Position numbers and translations under genes: made by a program. A stretch of DNA of 64,000 nucleotides from positions 62,001 through 126,000 of the forward strand of contig CANMMF010000011.1 of the NCBI GenBank assembly GCA_947498985.1, read 5' to 3'. Positions 45,556 through 52,752 of the stretch are shown piece by piece (the stretch's first letter is position 1; the number at the start of each line of letters is the position of its first letter). The stretch is from an uncultured Paracoccaceae bacterium (lineage in GTDB: Bacteria > Pseudomonadota > Alphaproteobacteria > Rhodobacterales > Rhodobacteraceae). The notes beneath the pieces are model-generated. The model saw nothing but the letters and a program-made list of their open reading frames with translations. It was not told where the DNA came from and did no database searches.

Positions 45556-46701
45556 CTAGGCGTCGTGCACGTAGTATTTGCCCTGGGTGGAGGCGGCTTC
45601 CTCGAGCTTGGCAAAGGCGTCCATGGAGCCTGCCAGCTCGGTCTTGAAGTCGTCCCACTCGGCGCGCTGGTAGCCGCCCGCGTCTTTCCACTCGCCCAGC
45701 TGATCGTCGGAGAGCTGGTGGAACTGGACGCCGGACTTGGTAAGCTCGGACATCGCATAGGCCCGGGCCGAAGGCACCTTGGCGAGGTTCTGATGCGCGG
45801 TCATCTCGGAGCCCCACATCACGCCGTCCTGCACATCCGCGGGCAGCGCGTTGAACCATTCGAGGTTGCACGAATAGACCTGGCTGTCCGGCACCGCCTG
45901 GGTGAAGGTCACGTGGCTCAGGATGTCCTTGAAGCCAAAGACGTAAAGCGCGCCCACCGACGGGTCGAGCGCGTCGGCCACACCCTGTTTGATCGCCGAG
46001 GGCGTCTCGCCCCAGGCCACCGGAGTCGGGTTGGCGCCGACCATGCGGTAGTATTGCTGCAGCATCTTGGAGCCGGGCACGCGGAACTTCACACCCGACA
46101 TGTCGCCGGGGCTCAGCACCGCGTCGCCGCCCTGACGCACCGCCACCACGCGCGGATCGATATTGACGTAGAACAGCGCCTTGAAGCCCGCCGCCTCGAC
46201 CTGCGGATGCACTTCGGCGTTCCAGTAATCCGACGTCACCAGATTGGTGAAGCGCTGGTTGGAGCCGCAGAGATACGGCATGTTGATCAGGTCCACGACG
46301 CTGGCGAACGGCGCGAAGTTCGACAGCGAATGCTGGGCCGCCTGAATCGTGCCGCCCTGCACTTTCTGCACCAGCGCGCCACCGGCGCCCAGCTGCCCGC
46401 CGGGCGCAAGCTTGACGTAGATCTTGCCGTTGGTGGCGTTCTGGATGTTTTCCTTCAGGTCCAGCTGCATGATCGGATAGCTGCGCGACGCGCCCAGCAC
46501 ATAGGCCGTGGCGATGGTCATCGTGTGCTCGGCGGCCTGTTCGCGGGCGCGCTCTTCCTGGGCGGTCTGGGCTGCGGCCTCGGAGGACCAGAGCAGGCCA
46601 CCGGCTCCGGCCACAAGCGCGGCGGTGAAGCCACCGGTGCTTGCCAGCTTGAGGAAGTTGCGCCGCTCTTCGGACTGAAGCTCTGTGCGTGGATCGTTCA
46701 A
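45556..46701 (-). CDS. TRAP transporter solute-binding protein (DctP type), probable HpsK
   Basis: 381 residues. The N-terminus has a twin-arginine-type signal: ERRNFLKLASTGG, a hydrophobic stretch, and a cleavage site near SEAAAQ (about residue 45), so export may be by Tat in folded form. The mature protein is a DctP-type periplasmic binding protein: GASRSYPIMQLDLKENIQ, GTIQAAQHSLSNFAPF, the Arg-containing GVKFRVPGSKMLQQYYRMVG that binds the anionic group, and ADALDPSV. The ligand is presumably DHPS given the operon; a long region differs from C4-dicarboxylate types. Confidence 0.9.
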   Translation of the reverse strand: MNDPRTELQSEERRNFLKLASTGGFTAALVAGAGGLLWSSEAAAQTAQEERAREQAAEHTMTIATAYVLGASRSYPIMQLDLKENIQNATNGKIYVKLAPGGQLGAGGALVQKVQGGTIQAAQHSLSNFAPFASVVDLINMPYLCGSNQRFTNLVTSDYWNAEVHPQVEAAGFKALFYVNIDPRVVAVRQGGDAVLSPGDMSGVKFRVPGSKMLQQYYRMVGANPTPVAWGETPSAIKQGVADALDPSVGALYVFGFKDILSHVTFTQAVPDSQVYSCNLEWFNALPADVQDGVMWGSEMTAHQNLAKVPSARAYAMSELTKSGVQFHQLSDDQLGEWKDAGGYQRAEWDDFKTELAGSMDAFAKLEEAASTQGKYYVHDA

Positions 46702-46713
46702 GTCGTGTCCTCC

Positions 46714-46923
46714 CTATGGACGTTCGGCCGCCGCTTTGCGTTTTTCTTCGGCTTCCCTTTTCAGAATCGCCACCACGAAGAGGATCGCAGAGGCAAACAG
46801 AACCAGCATCTCGCCGACATCCCCCAGAAAGGCGGCTCCGGTCGATGCGCCGATGGCGACATTTGCGGCAAACAGCAAAAAGACGATCAGTGAGGCCAGC
46901 AGGAACATCGCGAACCCTTTCAT
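46714..46923 (-). CDS. Small two-helix membrane protein at the head of the TRAP/DHPS operon
   Basis: 69 residues from the ATG at 46923. Two hydrophobic helices: FLLASLIVFLLFAANVAIG (about 7-25) and VGEMLVLFASAILFVVAIL (about 31-49), then a charged Lys/Arg/Glu tail. It is 12 bases from the TRAP binding-protein gene and is the first gene downstream of the operator region, so it belongs to the operon. Its role is unknown; an accessory or assembly subunit for the transporter is a guess. A longer frame to 46986 would run through the operators and is rejected. Confidence 0.7.
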   Translation of the reverse strand: MKGFAMFLLASLIVFLLFAANVAIGASTGAAFLGDVGEMLVLFASAILFVVAILKREAEEKRKAAAERP

Positions 46924-46943
46924 CGGTGTGGCTCTGATCGTAA

Positions 46944-46957
46944 TGTAAGCGCTTTCA
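46944..46957. promoter_or_regulatory. LacI-type operator, site 1
   Basis: TGTAAGCGCTTTCA is a near-perfect palindrome with the central AAGCGCTT core typical of LacI/GalR-family operators. It lies 21 bases upstream of the first gene of the DHPS operon and within the divergent region facing the LacI-type regulator. Confidence 0.8.
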
Positions 46958-46966
46958 TCAGATTCG

Positions 46967-46980
46967 TGCAAGCGCTTACA
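46967..46980. promoter_or_regulatory. LacI-type operator, site 2
   Basis: TGCAAGCGCTTACA, the second copy of the AAGCGCTT palindrome, centred 23 bases from site 1. That spacing is about two helical turns, suiting cooperative binding by two dimers. Confidence 0.8.
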
Positions 46981-46984
46981 TTTC

Positions 46985-47009
46985 AAACTGCCGATTTATT
47001 CGGCAGTTT
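46985..47009. promoter_or_regulatory. 10-bp inverted repeat next to the LacI operators
   Basis: AAACTGCCGA (46985-46994) and TCGGCAGTTT (47000-47009) are perfect complements separated by 5 AT bases. It differs from the LacI-type core. It may be an operator for a second regulator or a hairpin in the regulator's leader, 90 bases before its start codon. Confidence 0.6.
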
Positions 47010-47098
47010 CCGGGTTCGGCATGTACACATGCAGGCGAAGGCGGCAGAATGCGGACTCGTATTTCGGAAATTCCAAAACACGGATTTCAGGACCAGAC

Positions 47099-48145
47099 AT
47101 GTCGCCTCGCGCCCGCCCGACCCTCGAAGACGTGGCCCGCCGCTCTGGTGTCTCGACGGCGACCGTGTCGCGCTGCCTCAACCTGCCCGACCGCGTCTCG
47201 AAAAGCACGCGTGACAAGGTCGACGCCGCGGTCCGCGAGCTGGGCTACAGCCCGAATTTCGGCGCGCGCATCATGGCCGCACGGCGCACGCACACCATCG
47301 GCGCGGTGATCCCGACGATGGAGAACGCGATTTTCGCGCGCGGCCTGCAGGCGTTTCAGGAAGAACTGGCCGAGAACGGGTACACAATGCTTGTCGCCTC
47401 GACCTCCTACAGCCAGCAAAACGAGGAAGAGCAGATCCGCGCGTTGGTGGCCCGCGGCGCCGAGGGGCTCCTGCTGATCGGCCATGACCGCCGCGCCTCG
47501 GTGCTGGAGTTCCTCGCCACGCAGAAAGTGCCTACGCTGGTCGCATGGACCTACGATCCGGAGGCCGCCCTGCCCTCGATCGGCTTCGACAATTTCTCCG
47601 CGATGCGCGCGCTGATGGTCGAAGTGCTGCGCCGCGGGCATCGCAAGGTGGCCGTGCTCTCCGGTTTCACCGCGGAGAACGACCGCGCAAGGTTGCGGCT
47701 GGAGGGCATTCTCGATGCCATTGGCGATGCCGGACTCGATCCGACGGCGGTGCCGCTGATCAGGAGCGATTACAGCATCGATGCGGGCAAGGACGGGCTT
47801 GCCACATTGCTGGACCGGGATCCCGAACTGACGGCGGTGGTCTGCGGCAACGATGTTCTGGCGGTCGGCGCGATGATCGGCGCCCGCGCCCGCGGGTTGC
47901 GGGTGCCGCAGGACATCTCGATCACCGGATTTGACGATATCGAACTGGCCAGCGTCGTCGATCCCGCGCTGACCACGGTGCATGTGCCGCATCGCGAAAT
48001 GGGCCGCCGCGCCGCGCAGATCCTCGCCGCGATGCTGCATGACGAACAGGTGCCGACCCATGTGAAGCTGACCGCCGATCTGCGGTTGCGCGACTCGCTG
48101 GCGCGCCCGCCGCGCCCCTTGCGGCGGCTGACCGGCGGCGCCTAG
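47099..48145 (+). CDS. LacI-family transcriptional regulator of the DHPS operon
   Basis: 348 residues. The N-terminal helix-turn-helix and hinge read PTLEDVARRSGVSTATVSRC and VRELGYSPNFGARIMAARR. The effector-binding periplasmic-binding-like domain follows, with TIGAVIPTMENAIFARGLQ, IGFDNFSAMR and the C-terminal ITGFDDIELASVVDPALTTV. It is divergent from the TRAP-hps-com operon across 175 bases holding two LacI-type palindromes, so it most likely represses that operon until a sulfonate intermediate binds. The effector is unknown. An in-frame extension to 47021 overlaps the operator area and is rejected. Confidence 0.9.
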   Translation: MSPRARPTLEDVARRSGVSTATVSRCLNLPDRVSKSTRDKVDAAVRELGYSPNFGARIMAARRTHTIGAVIPTMENAIFARGLQAFQEELAENGYTMLVASTSYSQQNEEEQIRALVARGAEGLLLIGHDRRASVLEFLATQKVPTLVAWTYDPEAALPSIGFDNFSAMRALMVEVLRRGHRKVAVLSGFTAENDRARLRLEGILDAIGDAGLDPTAVPLIRSDYSIDAGKDGLATLLDRDPELTAVVCGNDVLAVGAMIGARARGLRVPQDISITGFDDIELASVVDPALTTVHVPHREMGRRAAQILAAMLHDEQVPTHVKLTADLRLRDSLARPPRPLRRLTGGA

Positions 48146-48219
48146 GGCGGCGGCTGACCTGCGGTGCCGCGGGCCGACACGCTTGCGTCCGCGCGCCCGC
48201 GCCCTAAAGTCCCGCAGAC

Positions 48220-48984
48220 ATGTCCCAGACCTTTCGCCACCCCGAGATCCTCGACATCGCCCGCCGCGACGGCAAGGTCACGGTCGAGGGTCTCGCGGCG
48301 CATTTCGGCGTCACCCTGCAGACGATCCGTCGCGATCTTACCGATCTGGCCGAAGCCGGGCGGCTGGAGCGCGTGCATGGCGGCGCGGTGCTGCCGTCAG
48401 GGACCACGAATATCGGCTATGCGGAGCGCCGGTCGCTCAACGCGGACGGCAAATCGGCCATCGCAAAAGCCTGCGCCGCGCGACTGCCCGACGACATCTC
48501 CGTCGCGCTCAACATCGGCACCAGCACCGAAGCCGTGGCCCGCGCGCTGCGCCATCACCGCCACCTGATGGCGGTCACCAACAACATGAACGTGGCCGAC
48601 ATCCTCGCGGCCAACAACGCCTGCCGGGTGATCGTGACCGGCGGCCATCTGCGTCACAGCGATGGCGGGCTGGTGGGCCCGCTGGCCGCGCGCACAATCG
48701 CGCAGTTCCGGTTCGATCTGGCGGTGATCGGCTGCTCGGCGCTCGATGCCGACGGCGATCTGCTGGATTTCGATCTTGAGGAGGTCGAGGTGAGCCAGGC
48801 CATCCTGCGCCAGTCCCGCAAGGTCTGGCTGGTCGCCGATCACACGAAGTTCTCGCGCAACGCCCCGGCCCGGATCGGCGCGCTGGCACAGATCGACGTG
48901 TTTTTCACCGACGCGGCCCTGCCCGGCGATCTGGCCGACCGTTGCGCGGCCTGGAACACCGAAGTTGTGATCACGCCCCCCTGA
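48220..48984 (+). CDS. DeoR/GlpR-family transcriptional regulator
   Basis: 254 residues. The N-terminal DeoR helix-turn-helix is RHPEILDIARRDGKVTVEGL with FGVTLQTIRRDLTDL. The C-terminal sensor domain (sugar-phosphate isomerase-like) contains LNIGTSTEAVARAL, TNNMNVADIL, VIVTGGHLR, FDLAVIGCSALD and the end motif VWLVADHTKFSR. Such proteins sense phosphorylated sugars or glycerol-3-phosphate. It follows the LacI-type gene by 74 bases on the same strand, but no sugar operon is adjacent, so its target is unknown; it may act elsewhere. Confidence 0.9.
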   Translation: MSQTFRHPEILDIARRDGKVTVEGLAAHFGVTLQTIRRDLTDLAEAGRLERVHGGAVLPSGTTNIGYAERRSLNADGKSAIAKACAARLPDDISVALNIGTSTEAVARALRHHRHLMAVTNNMNVADILAANNACRVIVTGGHLRHSDGGLVGPLAARTIAQFRFDLAVIGCSALDADGDLLDFDLEEVEVSQAILRQSRKVWLVADHTKFSRNAPARIGALAQIDVFFTDAALPGDLADRCAAWNTEVVITPP

Positions 48985-48992
48985 GCGCAGCC

Positions 48993-49946
48993 TTACGAAG
49001 CTTCCTGCGCCATCCGCGACTGCTCGGCCACGTCGCGCGCCACCAGATCGTGGTAAAGCGCCCGGATGTGCCGGGTCAGCGGCCCCGCCCCCGGCCCCTC
49101 GCCGATCGGCTTGCCATCGACCTCGGCCACCGGCGTCTGCGCACCGAACGTGCCGGTCAGGAAGGCCTCATCCGCGCCGTAGACCTCGTAAAGCGAAAAG
49201 TTCTTCTCGAAAACCGGGATGCCGTTCTCCGCGCACAGATCGATCACGTTCTGCCGCGTGACGCCGTTCATGCAGTAGTCGCCGGTCGAGGTCCAAACCG
49301 CGCCTTTGCGCACGATGAAGAAATTGCACGCGTTTGTGGTGTTCACGAAGCCATGCGGATCGAGCATCAGCGCCTCATCTGCACCCGCCTGCTCTGCCTG
49401 CAGGCAGGCGATCACACAGTTGAGCTTGGAATGGCTGTTGAACTTGGCGTCCTGCGCATGCGGCAGCCCGCGCACCTGCGGCACAGAGGCCAGCCGGATG
49501 CCCTGCGCGGCCAGTTCTTTGGCGGGGCGCGAATGCTCGACAATGGCCACGATGGTCGGTCCTGAGCGGCTGAGCGAGGGGTGCTGGAACGGCTTGACCT
49601 TGCGCCCGCGGGTGATCATCAGCCGACAATGCGCGTCCCCGGTCATGCCATTGGCCTCCGCCGTCCGGTCGAGCAGCGCGCGCACGTCCTCGCGCGTCAC
49701 ACCGGGATCGAGAGACACCGCCTTCAGCGAGTTGAAAAGCCGGTCCATATGCGCATCGAAAAACGCCCATTGCCCGTCGTAAAGCCGCATCCCCTCCCAC
49801 ATGCCATCCCCCAGCATGAAGCCGGAATCGTAGACCGAGATCTTCGCCTCGTCTTTCGGCACCAGCGCGCCATCGACATAGATCAGCAGATCCTCGTTGC
49901 GCGGATCGTCCTCGGCGTCATGGGTGGTGCGGTCGGTCTGGGACAT
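48993..49946 (-). CDS. Class IV PLP-dependent aminotransferase (branched-chain/D-amino-acid type)
   Basis: 317 residues from the ATG at 49946. Fold-type IV signatures: ISVYDSGFMLGDGMWEGMRL at the N-terminus, CRLMITRGRKVKP, the catalytic Lys in AQDAKFNSHSKLNCVIA, and DEALMLDPHGFVNTTNACNFF, then GVTRQNVIDLC. It transfers amino groups on branched-chain or D-amino acids or may act as aminodeoxychorismate lyase; the sequence alone does not decide. The start is coupled, by a one-base overlap, to the stop of the sulfotransferase-like gene, so the two are co-expressed. Confidence 0.87.
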   Translation of the reverse strand: MSQTDRTTHDAEDDPRNEDLLIYVDGALVPKDEAKISVYDSGFMLGDGMWEGMRLYDGQWAFFDAHMDRLFNSLKAVSLDPGVTREDVRALLDRTAEANGMTGDAHCRLMITRGRKVKPFQHPSLSRSGPTIVAIVEHSRPAKELAAQGIRLASVPQVRGLPHAQDAKFNSHSKLNCVIACLQAEQAGADEALMLDPHGFVNTTNACNFFIVRKGAVWTSTGDYCMNGVTRQNVIDLCAENGIPVFEKNFSLYEVYGADEAFLTGTFGAQTPVAEVDGKPIGEGPGAGPLTRHIRALYHDLVARDVAEQSRMAQEAS

Positions 49947-50677
49947 CAGGCGGAACCTTGTGGTTGCAGGGTGTGGGTGCGCAGCAGCGTGTAGGGCACA
50001 AGTGCCGCGTCGTGAATGGCGCGCAGGGTTTCCGGGACGGGCGGCACCGGCCCTTCGGGCCCGGCAAACCCGGTCGAGCGGTGCACCGCGTCGTACCAAT
50101 GCGCGGCCCAGGGGCCATCATCCGGGTGCCCGCCCGCTGGCCAGGACAGCATCGCAGGATCGAACCCGAGCCCCAGCGCGTCACAGAGCGCCCGCAGCAT
50201 CGGGGCCGGAGCGCGTCGGATATCGGCGCTGTCGATCACATGGGCTGCAAGGCCCAGCGCCTTCACCGTCTCGAAGATCCGCGCCTGCTGGACAAAGCCG
50301 ATATCTTCCAGCGTCGGGTTTTCGCGCTTGGCGTGATAGCTCGCCAGAACCCGCGCCGGATGACGGATGAGGAACACATGGGCGACATGCGCAAACCAGC
50401 CCTCGTCAAACCCGTCCAGCATGTGCTGGCTCATGTGCTTTTGATAAAATACCGCCCGGCCATCCGGGGCGGGCGCGGCACAGCGCCGCGCAACCTTTGC
50501 CGGATCGGTCTCGTAGGCGTCGAGGATCTCGGCGCGCATCGGGTGCTCGAGCCCGCTTTGGTGCAGATAGGCGGCGTAGAACGGCTCGTCCCAGACCGCG
50601 CAATCGGCGCGCGCGCCAAACGCGTACATCAGCGCGGTCGAGAGGTTCCGGGGACCGGACCAGACGGCGATATTCAT
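49946..50677 (-). CDS. Sulfotransferase-like P-loop protein
   Basis: 243 residues. The N-terminal MNIAVWSGPRNLSTALMYAF resembles the 5'-phosphosulfate-binding loop of PAPS-dependent sulfotransferases, and FLIRHPARVLASYH resembles the 3'-phosphate-binding motif (R....S). Family members of this short type are often encoded beside, or fused to, branched-chain aminotransferases, as here. Activity and substrate are unproven; a nucleotide-binding role other than sulfation is possible. The start at 50677 is chosen because a 20-residue extension has no motif. Confidence 0.72.
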   Translation of the reverse strand: MNIAVWSGPRNLSTALMYAFGARADCAVWDEPFYAAYLHQSGLEHPMRAEILDAYETDPAKVARRCAAPAPDGRAVFYQKHMSQHMLDGFDEGWFAHVAHVFLIRHPARVLASYHAKRENPTLEDIGFVQQARIFETVKALGLAAHVIDSADIRRAPAPMLRALCDALGLGFDPAMLSWPAGGHPDDGPWAAHWYDAVHRSTGFAGPEGPVPPVPETLRAIHDAALVPYTLLRTHTLQPQGSA

Positions 50678-50759
50678 GTTTCCCCTCTCTGCAGCGCGCC
50701 ACGCGTGATCTTGACGAACACATTCGCGCGCGCCCACTCTTCCCCGGGGAGGCCCGGCA

Positions 50760-52646
50760 ATGCAATATCATCTCAACGGCTTTCGACCTGGTGATCCCGC
50801 CGTCTGCGACCCGGACCCCGAAGACCGGTGGACCGACAGCCTGCCCGGGGAGGTCGATGTGCTGGTCGTCGGTTGCGGTCCGGCGGGGCTGACGCTGGCG
50901 GCGCAGCTCGCGGCCTTTCCGCAGATCACCACCCGCATTGTCGAGCAGAAGGGCGGCCCGCTGGAGAAAGGCCAGGCGGACGGGATTTCGGTCCGGTCGA
51001 TGGAGATGTTCAACGCGTTCGGTTTTGCGCACCGGGTGGCCGCCGAAGGCTACCGGGTCAACGAGGTCACGTTCTGGAAGCCCGATCCGCGGGACCCGGG
51101 CCGGATCTGCCGCATCGGACGCGTCCGCGATGTCGAAGAGGGGCTCTCGGAGATGCCGCACATGATCCAGAACCAGGCGCGGATCCACGACATGTATCTT
51201 GAGCTCATGGCCAACGCGCCCACCCGTCTGCACCCCGATTACAACCGCGAGGTCACCGGCCTGCAGGTCGCCGAAAGCGGCTCTCACCCCGTGACCGTCA
51301 CCCTGCGCCACACCGATGGCGGAGAGACCGAAACCCTGCGCGCCCGTTACGTCGTGGGCTGCGACGGCGCCCGCAGCACCGTGCGGCAGGCCATCGGGCG
51401 CAGGCTTTCGGGCGACAGCGCGCATCAGGCCTGGGGTGTGATGGACATTCTCGCGGTGACCGATTTTCCCGACATCCGGTTCAAGTGCATCATCCAGTCC
51501 GACAGCGAGGGCAGCCTGCTGCTGATCCCGCGCGAAGGCGGGCACATGGTGCGGATCTATGTGGAGCTCGACAAGCTCAGCGCCGATGAGCGCGTCTCGG
51601 CCCGCGACATCACCAGCAACCGGCTTGTGTCGGCGGCCAACCGCATTCTGTCGCCCTACACGCTCGATGTGAAAGACGTGGTCTGGTGGTCGGTCTACGA
51701 GATCGGGCATCGGCTGACCGACGGGTTCGACGATGCCGTCGCGCGGGACAAGCCGCCTCGCGTCTTCATTGCCGGTGACGCCTGCCACACCCACAGCCCC
51801 AAGGCCGGGCAAGGCATGAACGTCTCGATGGGGGACACGTTCAACCTCGGCTGGAAGCTGATTTCGGTGCTGATCGGGCGGGCGGAACCCGATCTCCTGC
51901 GCAGCTATTCGGAGGAACGGCACGCGGTGGCGCAGGCGCTGATTGATTTCGACCATGCCTGGTCGCGGATCATCAGCGAGCGGGCGGACCGCACCGGCGG
52001 CGACACGCCGCGGTTCCAGCAGCATTTCATCGATCACGGCCGCTATACCGCTGGCGTGTCGGTGCGTTACGCCCCGTCCCGCCTGACCGGAGACGGAACC
52101 TATCAGGCGCTGGCGCCTGGCTTCGCGATCGGCACGCGGTTTCATTCCGCGCCGGTCCTGCGCCTCTGCGATGCGAAGCCGATGCATCTGGGGCATGTGA
52201 TCGAGGCGGATGCGCGCTGGCGGATATTCGCGTTCTGCGACGCGACACATCCGGGCGAGGCCGGATCGACGCTGCACGCGCTTTGCAGGTTTCTCGAACG
52301 CGATCCGCGCTCGCCGCTTCTGCGCCACCAGAAACCCGAAGAGCCGCGCGACGCGCTGTTCGATCTGCGCGCGGTTTTTCAGCAATCCCATGACAGCCTG
52401 TCCTGGCAGGATCTGCCGGAGCTCCTGCGGCCTGCAAAAGGACGCTTGGGCCTGCGCGATCCCGAAAAGGGCTTTTGCGCCGATCCCGCGCCGGGGCGCA
52501 ATATCTTCAGGATGCGGCAGATCAACCGGGCGCGCGGATGTCTGGTGATCGTGCGTCCCGATCAATACGTGGCACAGATCCTGCCACTGCAGGCGCATGA
52601 CGCGCTGGCCGGGTTTTTCGCGGGCATCTTCCGGGACATGACCTGA
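50760..52646 (+). CDS. FAD-dependent aromatic monooxygenase (phenol 2-monooxygenase family)
   Basis: 628 residues, group A flavoprotein hydroxylase. Order: FAD motif DVLVVGCGPAGLTLAAQL at about 33; the NADPH/FAD motif YVVGCDGARSTVRQA; FIAGDACHTHSPKAGQGMN, the second FAD-binding block; and a C-terminal thioredoxin-like domain (about 450-620) as in phenol hydroxylase and 3-hydroxybenzoate 4-monooxygenase. It hydroxylates a phenolic substrate with NAD(P)H and O2. No ring-cleavage dioxygenase is near, so the pathway is unclear. It is divergent from the sulfotransferase-like gene by 82 bases. Confidence 0.88.
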   Translation: MQYHLNGFRPGDPAVCDPDPEDRWTDSLPGEVDVLVVGCGPAGLTLAAQLAAFPQITTRIVEQKGGPLEKGQADGISVRSMEMFNAFGFAHRVAAEGYRVNEVTFWKPDPRDPGRICRIGRVRDVEEGLSEMPHMIQNQARIHDMYLELMANAPTRLHPDYNREVTGLQVAESGSHPVTVTLRHTDGGETETLRARYVVGCDGARSTVRQAIGRRLSGDSAHQAWGVMDILAVTDFPDIRFKCIIQSDSEGSLLLIPREGGHMVRIYVELDKLSADERVSARDITSNRLVSAANRILSPYTLDVKDVVWWSVYEIGHRLTDGFDDAVARDKPPRVFIAGDACHTHSPKAGQGMNVSMGDTFNLGWKLISVLIGRAEPDLLRSYSEERHAVAQALIDFDHAWSRIISERADRTGGDTPRFQQHFIDHGRYTAGVSVRYAPSRLTGDGTYQALAPGFAIGTRFHSAPVLRLCDAKPMHLGHVIEADARWRIFAFCDATHPGEAGSTLHALCRFLERDPRSPLLRHQKPEEPRDALFDLRAVFQQSHDSLSWQDLPELLRPAKGRLGLRDPEKGFCADPAPGRNIFRMRQINRARGCLVIVRPDQYVAQILPLQAHDALAGFFAGIFRDMT

Positions 52647-52706
52647 CGCGCCCGGTGGCAAACCCCGCCTGCCAGGACACGCTCCCCCGAGACCTGCACA
52701 GCAAAA

Positions 52707-52728
52707 GGGGCGCCCCGCGGGACGCCCC
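52707..52728 (-). terminator. Rho-independent terminator of pnp
   Basis: On the plus strand GGGGCG (52707-52712) and CGCCCC (52723-52728), with GC pairs continuing inward, are preceded by AAAA. On the minus strand this is a GC stem followed by TTTTGC, 25 bases past the pnp stop. Confidence 0.8.
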
Positions 52729-52752
52729 CTGTCTTCCGGACATCGGCAGAGC

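Noticed and set aside
50406-52661. 751-codon minus-strand frame opposite the flavin monooxygenase
   Set aside because: Antisense to a gene with clear FAD motifs; composition is that of a complementary strand.
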